Of a stretch of DNA of 46,516 bases, positions 18,745 to 27,686 are shown piece after piece (position 1 is the first letter of the stretch; the number at the start of each line of letters is the position of its first letter). Source of the stretch: Cyclobacteriaceae bacterium (GTDB lineage Bacteria > Bacteroidota > Bacteroidia > Cytophagales > Cyclobacteriaceae); assembly GCA_025455465.1 (NCBI GenBank), contig JALOMI010000004.1:1-46516 (forward strand), given 5' to 3'. A program made the translations under genes and the position numbers. The notes beneath the pieces were generated by a model, which was given only the letters and a program-made list of their open reading frames with translations, ran no database searches and was not told where the DNA came from.

Positions 18745-19978
18745 GCTCAGTCAGCATGAAATAATGTCTTTACTGCTGCAGCTGAGTATCATGCTGCTTG
18801 CGGGACGCATACTTGCTGAAGCGGCACGCAAGCTAAAACAACCAGCAGTTATTGGGGAGATACTGGCAGGGATTATTCTTGGTCCTACTATACTGGGCAT
18901 GATTTCACCGGATGCGTTTAACCAGCTGTTTCCGGTGGGCACTTCCGCTGTCGTACTCGATGGCTTCGTGCAGGTAGCGGTGGTTATGCTGCTGTTTATT
19001 GCCGGCCTCGAAGTAGACCTCCACATTGTTTGGCAACAAGGCAGGCCGGCAACGATTACCAGTCTGTTCGGATTGGTTGTGCCCTTTGCTTTTGGTTTTT
19101 TCTTACCCTATTTCTTTCCTGATTTTTTTGGTTATGCCGATGAGGGCAAACGGCTTGCGTTTGCGCTGTTTATGGGCACTTCCATGGCCATTACAGCCTT
19201 GCCGGTCATCGTCCGCATTCTGATGGACCTGAATATTTTCAAATCACGCATGAGTATGCTGGTAATTTCTTCGGCCATGATCAATGATTTAATCGGCTGG
19301 TTGATTTTTTCTATCGTTCTGGGCATGATCGGCAAGGGGCATCAGAATCTTTCGCTAGTCAACACTGTGCTGATGACCATCGGCTTTACGGCTGTCATGC
19401 TGACGTTCGGCCGCGGCCTGATTAACCGGGTGCTGCCTTGGATCAATAAAAAACTGGCCTGGCCTGGCGGGCTGTTGTCAGTATCCCTTGCCTTGTGTTT
19501 TCTCGCGGCAGCAATGACAGAGTTTATCGGTATTCATGCCATCTTCGGTGCGTTTATTCTGGGCGTGGCTTTTGGAGATTCTGAACACATGAGTGAGCGC
19601 GCTAAAGAAATTATCCATCAGTTCATTAATAACATATTTGCACCGTTGTTTTTTGTCTCCATCGGATTGAAAGTAAACTTTGCCGCCAACTTTGATCCGG
19701 TACTTACGCTGATCATTCTGGTTATTGCCTTTGCTGGAAAAATTCTCGGTAGCGGCTACGGTGCACGCCTAAGCGGCCTGGCCTGGAATGAGTCATTGGC
19801 CGTAGGCTTTGGCATGAATGCACGCGGTGCCATGGAAATCATTCTTGGTCTCATCGCGCTCGATAATGGCCTGATTGATGAGCGTGTTTTTGTTTCCCTC
19901 GTGATTATGGCGTTGGTCACTTCCATCACCAGCGGACCACTGATGAAATGGAGTTTGAGCAGATCATGGAAGACATAA
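18737..19978 (+). CDS. Cation:proton antiporter (CPA2/Kef-type, Na+/H+ exchanger family)
   Basis: Start ATG 18737 overlaps the Usp stop by 8 nt; KLKQPAVIGEILAGIILGPTILG, FIAGLEVDL, GIHAIFGAFILGVAF, FFVSIGLKVN, GMNARGAMEIILGLIALDNGLI. Confidence 0.92.
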   Translation: MSKLSQHEIMSLLLQLSIMLLAGRILAEAARKLKQPAVIGEILAGIILGPTILGMISPDAFNQLFPVGTSAVVLDGFVQVAVVMLLFIAGLEVDLHIVWQQGRPATITSLFGLVVPFAFGFFLPYFFPDFFGYADEGKRLAFALFMGTSMAITALPVIVRILMDLNIFKSRMSMLVISSAMINDLIGWLIFSIVLGMIGKGHQNLSLVNTVLMTIGFTAVMLTFGRGLINRVLPWINKKLAWPGGLLSVSLALCFLAAAMTEFIGIHAIFGAFILGVAFGDSEHMSERAKEIIHQFINNIFAPLFFVSIGLKVNFAANFDPVLTLIILVIAFAGKILGSGYGARLSGLAWNESLAVGFGMNARGAMEIILGLIALDNGLIDERVFVSLVIMALVTSITSGPLMKWSLSRSWKT

Positions 19979-19988
19979 GCGGCCTCTG

Positions 19989-20327
19989 TTAAAAGCCATT
20001 TTTCTTAAGGTGTTTTTCTGTTAATGGGATCAATGCGATTAACCCCAGGCAGAGGATGACACAATATGCCAGCAGTGACGTTTCTTCGTCAACAGCAACA
20101 TAGAGAATACCTTGCACCGGCACTAACGCGCAGGCCAGGATGAACATCATTCGTGCGCTGAAAGAATTGGCGAGTTTCCAGGCATCAATGCTGCGCATGG
20201 AACGCGATGTACGATAACCATAAACGGAGTTGATTTCTTTGGGCGGAAACCGCAGATAAAGATAACTGATGCCCAGCATCAACATGGCCGAGCTAAGGTG
20301 GAGCGCAGCAAAGATATTCATTGACAT
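19989..20327 (-). CDS. SdpI-family membrane protein
   Basis: 112 aa; FPPKEINSVYGYRTSRSMRSIDAWKLANSFSARMM is SdpI-like; hydrophobic segments; ATG overlaps the fucosidase stop (TAATG). Confidence 0.75.
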   Translation of the reverse strand: MSMNIFAALHLSSAMLMLGISYLYLRFPPKEINSVYGYRTSRSMRSIDAWKLANSFSARMMFILACALVPVQGILYVAVDEETSLLAYCVILCLGLIALIPLTEKHLKKNGF

Positions 20328-21637
20328 TACTGCAACTCCAGCTCCACTACGGTATCAAATTCTTCCCGTTTGTTTTTCGGTATCCGCAGGGTAATGCCAT
20401 ACTCATTCTGAACAAATTTCACCGGAGTCTGATCGCTGAACAGTTTGGCCGATTTTATTTTTCGTCCCCAGGCCGGCAACAGCAACGATTCATCCTGCCA
20501 GTTCAGCACATGCACATAGACTTTATTACCCTTAACAGTAGTTACGCCCCAGTCGCGCGGAGTCAGCGGGCCGCCACGGGTGCCATAGATGGTAGCGCCA
20601 TATTTTTTCAGCCACTCTCCCATTTGGAGTAAGCGTTCCTGATGTTCCGGTTGAATGCGTCCGTCCGGCATCGGGCCCACATTCAGCAGGAAGTTAGCGT
20701 CATAACCAGCGGCCTTCACCAGGTATTGTATAAGATCTTTGGTACTCTTGTGTTTATCATCACGAATGTTGAATCCCCAGGAGTTGTTGATGGTCTCGCA
20801 GGTTTCTTTAGGTAACGTGCCGATTTGTTGCTCAGGAGCAAAACCAGTGGTATTGTGGCCAGGCAAATCTTTTTCGAACATCTGGAAATCTTCTCCTTCG
20901 TAGGGAGGCATGTGATGGTTGCTGCCCAACAAAGCTCCCGGCTGCAGGCGGTGAATCAGCTTATAGGTTTGCTCCAGCCGCCAGTCAGCATCTTTTTTAT
21001 CCCACATACCATCGAACCAGATACCGGCAACATCTCCATATTCAGTAAGAAGTTCGGTGAGTTGAGCATCCATATAATCCAGGTAGGAATACCAGTTGCC
21101 GGATTCCGGTCGTCCCGTATAGGAACCACCGGTAAATCCGCGCGGGAAATAATCGGGATGGCGCCAGTCGAGTTGGGAATGGTAGAAGAATAATTTCAAA
21201 CCTTCTTCCCGGCAGGCTTCGGCCAGCATCTTCAGAATGTCTTTCCTGTAAGGTGTTCGATCAACAATGTTGTAGTCGGATACTTTGCTGTGCCACATGG
21301 CAAATCCATCGTGGTGCTTGCTGGTGATGGTGATGTATTTCATGCCGGCTGCTTTTGCCAGTTTCACCCATTCGCGGGCATCGAAGGCAATCGGATTGAA
21401 AAAAGAGGGCAGCTTTTCATAGGTCTTGATAGGAATCTGCTGGTTGTTCATCACCCATTCACCGGCACCGAGTACGCTGTAAACGCCCCAATGAATAAAC
21501 AAACCGAAACGTGCATCCTGAAACCACTCCCGGTTTTTCAGGTTTTCCGGAGAAGGCTCATACTTCCATTGTCCTGACGCAGTCGTTATGATGATCATGG
21601 GCAGGATCAGTACAAGGTACAGGGCTGTTTTTTTCAT
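20327..21637 (-). CDS. Alpha-L-fucosidase, GH29
   Basis: 436 aa; WFQDARFGLFIHWGVYSVLGAGEW, SKHHDGFAMW, VAGIWFDGMW (nucleophile Asp), NFLLNVGPMPDGRI; N-terminal signal peptide. Confidence 0.92.
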   Translation of the reverse strand: MKKTALYLVLILPMIIITTASGQWKYEPSPENLKNREWFQDARFGLFIHWGVYSVLGAGEWVMNNQQIPIKTYEKLPSFFNPIAFDAREWVKLAKAAGMKYITITSKHHDGFAMWHSKVSDYNIVDRTPYRKDILKMLAEACREEGLKLFFYHSQLDWRHPDYFPRGFTGGSYTGRPESGNWYSYLDYMDAQLTELLTEYGDVAGIWFDGMWDKKDADWRLEQTYKLIHRLQPGALLGSNHHMPPYEGEDFQMFEKDLPGHNTTGFAPEQQIGTLPKETCETINNSWGFNIRDDKHKSTKDLIQYLVKAAGYDANFLLNVGPMPDGRIQPEHQERLLQMGEWLKKYGATIYGTRGGPLTPRDWGVTTVKGNKVYVHVLNWQDESLLLPAWGRKIKSAKLFSDQTPVKFVQNEYGITLRIPKNKREEFDTVVELELQ

Positions 21638-21686
21638 CGTATTGGGTTTAAGAGATTCTGATGGAAATTACGTTGACGGAGGAAGA

Positions 21687-22508
21687 TTACAAACTTTTTG
21701 CGCGGTTCCAGTACGCATCCATTTCTGCCAGTGTCATCTCACCCATTATTTTCCCGTCTTTGGCCGATTCCTGTTCGAGGTACTGAAAGCGTTTGATGAA
21801 TTTTTTATTGGTCCGTTCCAGGGCTTCCTCCGGATCTATTTGTATGAAACGCGCATAGTTTACCAGTGAAAAAAGCAGGTCACCAAACTCGGCTGTGGCT
21901 TTTTCACGGTCAATGGTTTCGGATGAGGCCGCATTGAATTCAGTTTTGAATTCCCGCATTTCTTCCTCCACTTTTTCCCATACCTGTTCCTTCTTTTCCC
22001 AATCAAAACCCACACCTCTTGCTTTGTCCTGAATGCGAATGGCTTTAACCATGGCAGGCAGCGATTTCGGCACTCCCTCCAACACCGATTTATTGCCGGT
22101 TTTCAGCTTGATTTTTTCCCAGTTTTCCTTGACCGTTTTCTCATCGGTGGCTACCACATTTCCGTAAATGTGGGGATGTCGCTCAATCAGTTTGTCGCAG
22201 ATAGCGTTCAGTACATCGGCAACATCAAAGAGTCCCATTTCAGAAGCAATGCGCGCATAAAAAACATTGTGCAGCATCAGGTCGCCCAGCTCTTTTTTCA
22301 CTTCCGCATAATGCCCATCCAGGATTGAATCCGACAGCTCGTACGTTTCTTCGATGGTCAGGTGGCGAAGGGTTTCCATGGTCTGCTTTTTATCCCATGG
22401 GCAATTCTCGCGCAACTCGTCCATAACGGTGAGCAGGCGATCGAAAGCAGCCAGTTTGGCTGCACGGTTTGGGTCAGGTTGTGACAGTGTTTTTTTCATT
22501 TGAGCCAT
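21687..22508 (-). CDS. mazG: Nucleoside triphosphate pyrophosphohydrolase MazG
   Basis: 273 aa; CPWDKKQTMETLRHLTIEETYEL, KKELGDLMLHNVFYARIA, RHPHIYG, two MazG halves. Confidence 0.93.
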   Translation of the reverse strand: MAQMKKTLSQPDPNRAAKLAAFDRLLTVMDELRENCPWDKKQTMETLRHLTIEETYELSDSILDGHYAEVKKELGDLMLHNVFYARIASEMGLFDVADVLNAICDKLIERHPHIYGNVVATDEKTVKENWEKIKLKTGNKSVLEGVPKSLPAMVKAIRIQDKARGVGFDWEKKEQVWEKVEEEMREFKTEFNAASSETIDREKATAEFGDLLFSLVNYARFIQIDPEEALERTNKKFIKRFQYLEQESAKDGKIMGEMTLAEMDAYWNRAKSL

Positions 22509-22535
22509 AAAACTTAACGGATCGGGAAGGTGTTG

Positions 22536-22543
22536 TATCTTTG
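22536..22543 (+). promoter_or_regulatory. -7 box TATCTTTG upstream of the 80-aa Cys-rich membrane protein
   Basis: Exact TAnnTTTG, 50 nt before the ATG at 22593. Confidence 0.45.
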
Positions 22544-22592
22544 CACAAAGTAAAGATTTCTCAATTCCTCAGGTTTAACTTTTTCTTACGGC

Positions 22593-22835
22593 ATGGCTGT
22601 TTTTCTGCTCACACTCGGTGTATTAGGTCTCTTCTTCATCCTGATGTCGGTCAGGTTGATTTTTATTAAAGGCGGTGAATTCAAAGGCACCTGCGCATCG
22701 CAAAGCCCCTTTCTGAACAAAGAAGGTGCTACCTGCGGGTACTGTGGTAAGACATTGTCTTCGGCTGATCAGGCGTGCGGTAATCCGGAAGGTGCAGGTG
22801 AATTACCCGAAATCAAGCGCAAGCAAACGGTGTAG
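22593..22835 (+). CDS. Small single-TM, Cys-rich membrane protein (NqrM/DUF539-like architecture, tentative)
   Basis: 80 aa; N-terminal TM then GEFKGTCASQSPFLNKEGATCGYCGKTLSSADQACG. Confidence 0.6.
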   Translation: MAVFLLTLGVLGLFFILMSVRLIFIKGGEFKGTCASQSPFLNKEGATCGYCGKTLSSADQACGNPEGAGELPEIKRKQTV

Positions 22836-22878
22836 ATTTTACCTGTCAGACTTACCATTCAACACATCCTGCTTTTAT

Positions 22879-22886
22879 TATCTTTG
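22879..22886 (+). promoter_or_regulatory. -7 box TATCTTTG upstream of the phosphohexomutase
   Basis: Exact TAnnTTTG, 29 nt before the GTG start at 22915. Confidence 0.45.
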
Positions 22887-22914
22887 ACCTCCAACCCTCT
22901 TAAATTTTTTTGTT

Positions 22915-24318
22915 GTGGCTTTAATTAAATCGATTTCCGGTATACGCGGCACCATCGGTGGCCGAACCGGTGATAATCTTACTCCGATCGATATCGTCAG
23001 GTTTGCATCTGCCTATGGCGCCTGGCTGAAAAAGAAACATAAGTCGGTAAAAGTGGTTATTGGCCGCGATGCCCGCCCGTCCGGTGAGATGGTCAGTACG
23101 CTGATCACCGCAACGCTTCGCGGATTGGGAATTCATGTGGTCGACCTGGGCCTATCTACCACACCTACTGTAGAAATTGCCGTGCCTCTTGAAAAAGCGC
23201 AGGGCGGTATTATCGTAACAGCCAGCCATAATCCGGTACAGTGGAATGCGCTCAAGCTGCTCAATGAGAAGGGAGAATTCTTGTCGGCACAAGACGGTGA
23301 AGAAGTCCTCTACCTGGCATCAAGTGAGGATATTGAGTTTGCCCCGGTTACGAAATTGGGCAAGTATGAACAAAACGACACGTACCTGCAGAAACACATC
23401 GACATGGTACTGGCGCTGCCGCTGGTTAATGCCGAAGCCATCCGCAGCAAGAATTATTCGGTAATCGTTGATGCGGTGAACAGCACTGGCGGACTGGCGA
23501 TTCCCCTGCTGTTAAAACAGATGGGCGTAAGCGTGAAGGAATTGTACTGTGAACCTACCGGGCAGTTTCCGCATAACCCTGAACCCTTGCCGGAACATCT
23601 CGGTGAAATCAGCCGGGAGATCAGCAAAGGCAAGTTTGACTTGGGCATTGTGGTTGATCCCGATGTTGACAGGCTGGCCTTACTGTGTGAAGACGGAACT
23701 CCGTTCGGTGAAGAATATACGCTGGTAGCTGTAGCAGACTATGTGCTGGCCAACCGAAGGAAAAAACTTGGCAATACAGTTTCCAATTTATCGTCAACAC
23801 GAGCGCTGCGTGATATTACAGAAAAAGCAGGTGGTCAATATTTTGCCGCTGCAGTCGGTGAAGTGAATGTGGTGCAGGCCATGAAAGAACACAAGGCTAT
23901 CATTGGCGGTGAAGGAAATGGAGGAGTGATTTATCCGGAACTTCACTACGGGCGCGATGCGCTGGTAGGTGTGGCACTCATACTGTCGCACATGGCTACT
24001 TCCAACTTGTCAGCATCGCGCCTGCGCGCACGGTATCCGCGCTATTTTATTTCCAAGAATAAGATTGAGCTGACAGCCGGACTGAACGTGGATGCCGTGC
24101 TCGATGCCATTCGCGAAAAGTACAAGAAGCAGCCCATCAACACAATCGATGGGGTAAAGATCGAATTCGATAAGGAGTGGGTTCACCTGCGCAAATCCAA
24201 TACGGAACCGATCATCCGCATCTATGCCGAATCCGACCTGGAGGCGAAGGCCGATCACCTTGCACGGAAGATCATCATGGACATCAAGGAGATTGTTTCC
24301 GCCAAAGCGGAAGCCTGA
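22915..24318 (+). CDS. glmM: Phosphoglucosamine mutase / phosphohexomutase (GTG start)
   Basis: 467 aa; GIRGTIGG, TASHNPVQWNALKLL (phospho-Ser loop), VDPDVDRLALL, GEGNGGVIYPELHYGRDAL. Confidence 0.88.
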   Translation: MALIKSISGIRGTIGGRTGDNLTPIDIVRFASAYGAWLKKKHKSVKVVIGRDARPSGEMVSTLITATLRGLGIHVVDLGLSTTPTVEIAVPLEKAQGGIIVTASHNPVQWNALKLLNEKGEFLSAQDGEEVLYLASSEDIEFAPVTKLGKYEQNDTYLQKHIDMVLALPLVNAEAIRSKNYSVIVDAVNSTGGLAIPLLLKQMGVSVKELYCEPTGQFPHNPEPLPEHLGEISREISKGKFDLGIVVDPDVDRLALLCEDGTPFGEEYTLVAVADYVLANRRKKLGNTVSNLSSTRALRDITEKAGGQYFAAAVGEVNVVQAMKEHKAIIGGEGNGGVIYPELHYGRDALVGVALILSHMATSNLSASRLRARYPRYFISKNKIELTAGLNVDAVLDAIREKYKKQPINTIDGVKIEFDKEWVHLRKSNTEPIIRIYAESDLEAKADHLARKIIMDIKEIVSAKAEA

Positions 24319-24351
24319 CCGATACGTTTATAGTATTCGGTCAAAGTAGAC

Positions 24352-24359
24352 TACCTTTG
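24352..24359 (+). promoter_or_regulatory. -7 box TACCTTTG upstream of the cysteine desulfurase
   Basis: TAnnTTTG match 14 nt before the ATG. Confidence 0.4.
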
Positions 24360-24372
24360 ATCCGAAGTCCAT

Positions 24373-25512
24373 ATGCGTATTTATCTTGACAATGCGGCAA
24401 CAACGCCCCTCGATCCCGAAGTATTTGAGGCGATGGTTCCTTTTCTGAAGGAGGAATACGGCAATCCGTCATCAACACATGCACAAGGCAGGACAGTTCG
24501 TGCTGCCATTGAAAAGGCCCGCAAGCAGATTGCGGAATGGATTAATTGCACACCCGGAGAAATAATCTTCACCTCCGGTGGCACAGAAGCCAATAACACC
24601 ATCCTTAGCGGAGCTGTTGATGCCTTCTCTATCCGCCATGCTATTACATCACCCGTTGAACATCACGCGGTATTGCATACACTGGAAAAAATGGTTCATG
24701 ACAGAAAGTTGCAACTTCATTATGTGAAGCTCGATGAATGCGGGCATGTTGACCTTGCACACCTGGATGAATTACTTCATCAGTATCCAGGCGCACTGGT
24801 TTCATTGATGCAGGCCAACAATGAAATAGGCAATCTGCTCGACATCGAAGAAGTTTCCGCGCGTTGCCGGCATTACCAGGCCTTTTATCATACGGATGCT
24901 GTTCAGGGAGTGGCCCATTATCAGCATAATCTTCAGCAGCAACAAGTGAGTGCGTTATCGGCAGCGGCACACAAGTTTCATGGTCCGAAGGGTGTAGGGT
25001 TCATGTTCATCCGCAAAGACAAAAAGATACAATCCTTATTGCAAGGCGGCCCGCAGGAACGCAGCATGCGGGGAGGTACTGAAAATGTCTATGGCATAAT
25101 CGGTATGGCTAAAGCACTGGAGATTGCCTACCGGAATATGGATGAGCAGGCGAGGCATATCTCCAACCTGAAGAGTCACATGATTCTACGCCTGCAGGAA
25201 ACCATTCCGGGTGTGCGTTTTCATGGTGACTCAGCCAATCTTGAGCGCAGTCTTTACACCGTGCTTAATGTGAGTCTTCCAGAGTCTGGCGAAAATGATA
25301 TGTTGTTGTTCAATCTCGATCTGCAAGGCATTTCGGTTTCCGGAGGCAGTGCGTGTTCCAGCGGGGCAGCAAAAGGTTCGCATGTGCTGGATGCCTTGTA
25401 TCCTGGTTCAAAGCGAACTGCTGTACGTTTTTCATTCAGCAAATTCAATACAACGGAAGAGATTGATCGCGCGGTAAATATTCTTGCTGATTTTTGCCGT
25501 GTAACGGCCTGA
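24373..25512 (+). CDS. Cysteine desulfurase (NifS/IscS family)
   Basis: 379 aa; YLDNAATTPLDPEVFEAM, SAAAHKFHGPKGVGFMFIRK (PLP Lys), SGGSACSSGAAKGSHVL (active Cys). Confidence 0.92.
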   Translation: MRIYLDNAATTPLDPEVFEAMVPFLKEEYGNPSSTHAQGRTVRAAIEKARKQIAEWINCTPGEIIFTSGGTEANNTILSGAVDAFSIRHAITSPVEHHAVLHTLEKMVHDRKLQLHYVKLDECGHVDLAHLDELLHQYPGALVSLMQANNEIGNLLDIEEVSARCRHYQAFYHTDAVQGVAHYQHNLQQQQVSALSAAAHKFHGPKGVGFMFIRKDKKIQSLLQGGPQERSMRGGTENVYGIIGMAKALEIAYRNMDEQARHISNLKSHMILRLQETIPGVRFHGDSANLERSLYTVLNVSLPESGENDMLLFNLDLQGISVSGGSACSSGAAKGSHVLDALYPGSKRTAVRFSFSKFNTTEEIDRAVNILADFCRVTA

Positions 25513-26808
25513 TCAGCTCACCGCATGCACGCGGCTCCCAAAGCGTGTGATGATTTCCTGCTCCAGTGATTCCCGATGATCCGGATGGGCGATACGCATC
25601 AGTTCATACGCACGCTGGCGAAGATTTTTTCCATACAGATAGGCCACACCGTACTCCGTCACCACATAATGAACATGGGCACGTGTAGTCACCACCCCGG
25701 CACCCTGTTTCAGGAAGGGGACTATCTTCGATGCTCCTTTTGAAGTAACAGATCCCATGGCGATGATGGGCTTACCTCCTTCCGACAGCGCGGCACCGCG
25801 AATAAAATCCATCTGCCCACCAACACCGGAGTATTGATAAGTGCCGATTGAATCGGCACACACCTGTCCGGTTAAGTCGATCTCGATAGCGCTGTTGATG
25901 GCGACCACACGCGGATTGGTGCGGATGATGCGTCCGTCATTAACATAGTCTGCTTCGAGGAAAGCAAACAACGGGTTGTCATCCACAAAGGAATATAAGT
26001 CCCGGGTACCCAGCGCAAATGAAGTAACCGTTTTCCCGCGGTGTTTCTTTTTGTACTTGTTGGTGACAACTCCTTTTTTAATAAGATCAATGACACCATT
26101 CGAGAACATCTCGGTATGAATGCCCAGGTCTTTACAATGAGTAAGACTCTGCAGAACGGCATCGGGAATGGCGCCAATGCCCATCTGCAAGGTGCTGCCG
26201 TCTTCGATGAGTTCGGCAATGTACTTGCCGATCACACGGTCAGACTCCGTCATGCAGGCAGCATAATTCAGCTCCGGCAGGTTGTCATCGGTTTCTACCA
26301 GCGTATGCACCTGGTGAATATCAATAATGCCGTCACCGTGGGTGCGCGGCATATTGGGGTTTACCTGGGCGATGATGTGCTTCGCATATTTCGCAGCGGC
26401 ACGCGCCACATCGACCGAGACACCCAATGAACAGAGGCCGTGTTTGTCAGGCGGGGATATATGCAGGAAGGCCACATCCAGCGGCATGATACCTTTTTCA
26501 AACAGCCGCGAGATTTCACTTAAAAAGATTGGAACATAGTTGCCCCGTCCCTGGTTGATGGCTTCACGGATATTTTGCGAAACAAAGAGGGAATTGATGT
26601 AGAAACTGTCGGCATATTCGGGTTTGGCCAGTTCCAGTTCGCCTAAGGTGCTTACTGCAATCAACTCCACATCCTTCAGTTCGGAGGCACGCCTGGCCAG
26701 AGCTCTGAGTAATCGCTGTGGTGTTGCAGCACTTCCATGCAGAAAGACGCGCTGTCCGGACTTGATCACTTCGACCGCTTCACGTGCGGATACAATTTTC
26801 GGATACAT
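25513..26808 (-). CDS. Acetyl-CoA hydrolase/transferase family (4-hydroxybutyrate CoA-transferase-like)
   Basis: ORF 25513..26883; start probably MYPKIVSAREAVEVIKSGQRVFLHGSAATPQ (26808). DVAFLHISPPDKHGLCSLGVSVD, LQMGIGAIPDAVL, GVGGQMDFIRGA. Confidence 0.87.
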   Translation of the reverse strand: MYPKIVSAREAVEVIKSGQRVFLHGSAATPQRLLRALARRASELKDVELIAVSTLGELELAKPEYADSFYINSLFVSQNIREAINQGRGNYVPIFLSEISRLFEKGIMPLDVAFLHISPPDKHGLCSLGVSVDVARAAAKYAKHIIAQVNPNMPRTHGDGIIDIHQVHTLVETDDNLPELNYAACMTESDRVIGKYIAELIEDGSTLQMGIGAIPDAVLQSLTHCKDLGIHTEMFSNGVIDLIKKGVVTNKYKKKHRGKTVTSFALGTRDLYSFVDDNPLFAFLEADYVNDGRIIRTNPRVVAINSAIEIDLTGQVCADSIGTYQYSGVGGQMDFIRGAALSEGGKPIIAMGSVTSKGASKIVPFLKQGAGVVTTRAHVHYVVTEYGVAYLYGKNLRQRAYELMRIAHPDHRESLEQEIITRFGSRVHAVS

Positions 26809-26894
26809 CGTGCCGCTAAAATAAGGGATCAAATTTCTTTTTCCATCCCGTTCATTGGAATGATTTACGTCAGCTAATTCCATAATTTAACAAC

Positions 26895-27680
26895 ATGAAA
26901 GCGAGGGTTTCAATCATTGGTTCAGGCAACCTGGCGTGGCATCTGGCGCCTGCGCTTGATAATGCCGGTTTTTCTGTTCGTGAAGTGTACAGCAGGCATC
27001 CGGCTCATGCAGAGGCATTGGTGGAACGATTGTATGAGGCATCAGTGAAAGCAACACTTGATTTCTCCACCAGTGAGTCTTTTGTATTTATTGTGGCTGT
27101 GACCGATGATGCCATTGCCGATGTGGCCCGTGAAATCATCCTGCCGGAGAATGGTTTGCTCGTGCATACCAGCGGCAGCCAGCCGCTGTCAACACTCGGG
27201 TACGCAGCTGCGGCTTCAACCGGTGTTTTTTATCCGCTGCAGACATTCAGTAAATCACGCGCAGTGGACTTTGCCGATATACCGGTGTTTGTTGAAAGTG
27301 AGTCAGCTGAATCGGAAGCACTGTTACTGGGTATGGGCCGGGCCATCAGCAAGCGCGTACATGCAGTCGACTCTGACGCGCGAAAGGCAATTCATCTATC
27401 GGCTGTTTTTGCCGCCAATTTTACCAATCACATGATCACCATCGCGCAGGATCTCGCAATGAAACATCAATTGAATTTTGACTGGTTTGTTCCGCTCATT
27501 GCAGAGACCATTAACAAAGCATTATCCATGGGTCCGCGCGAAGCGCAAACAGGTCCGGCCAGACGCGGTGATTTTGAAATACTCGATAAGCACATGGATA
27601 TGCTGCAGGAAGATGTGCGGCTGGCGGAATTATATCGTGTCATCAGTCAGCATATTATCGATACATTACCCGACAATTAA
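26895..27680 (+). CDS. Rossmann-fold NAD(P)-binding, DUF2520-domain protein (6PGDH/P5CR-like)
   Basis: 261 aa; VSIIGSGNLAWHLAPAL; FYPLQTFSKSRAVDFADIPVFVE; HLSAVFAANFTNHM. Confidence 0.82.
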   Translation: MKARVSIIGSGNLAWHLAPALDNAGFSVREVYSRHPAHAEALVERLYEASVKATLDFSTSESFVFIVAVTDDAIADVAREIILPENGLLVHTSGSQPLSTLGYAAAASTGVFYPLQTFSKSRAVDFADIPVFVESESAESEALLLGMGRAISKRVHAVDSDARKAIHLSAVFAANFTNHMITIAQDLAMKHQLNFDWFVPLIAETINKALSMGPREAQTGPARRGDFEILDKHMDMLQEDVRLAELYRVISQHIIDTLPDN

Positions 27681-27686
27681 TAACAC

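Noticed and set aside
22539-22550. CTTTG-CA-CAAAG inverted repeat
   Set aside because: Very short and coincides with the -7 box; not enough to claim an operator
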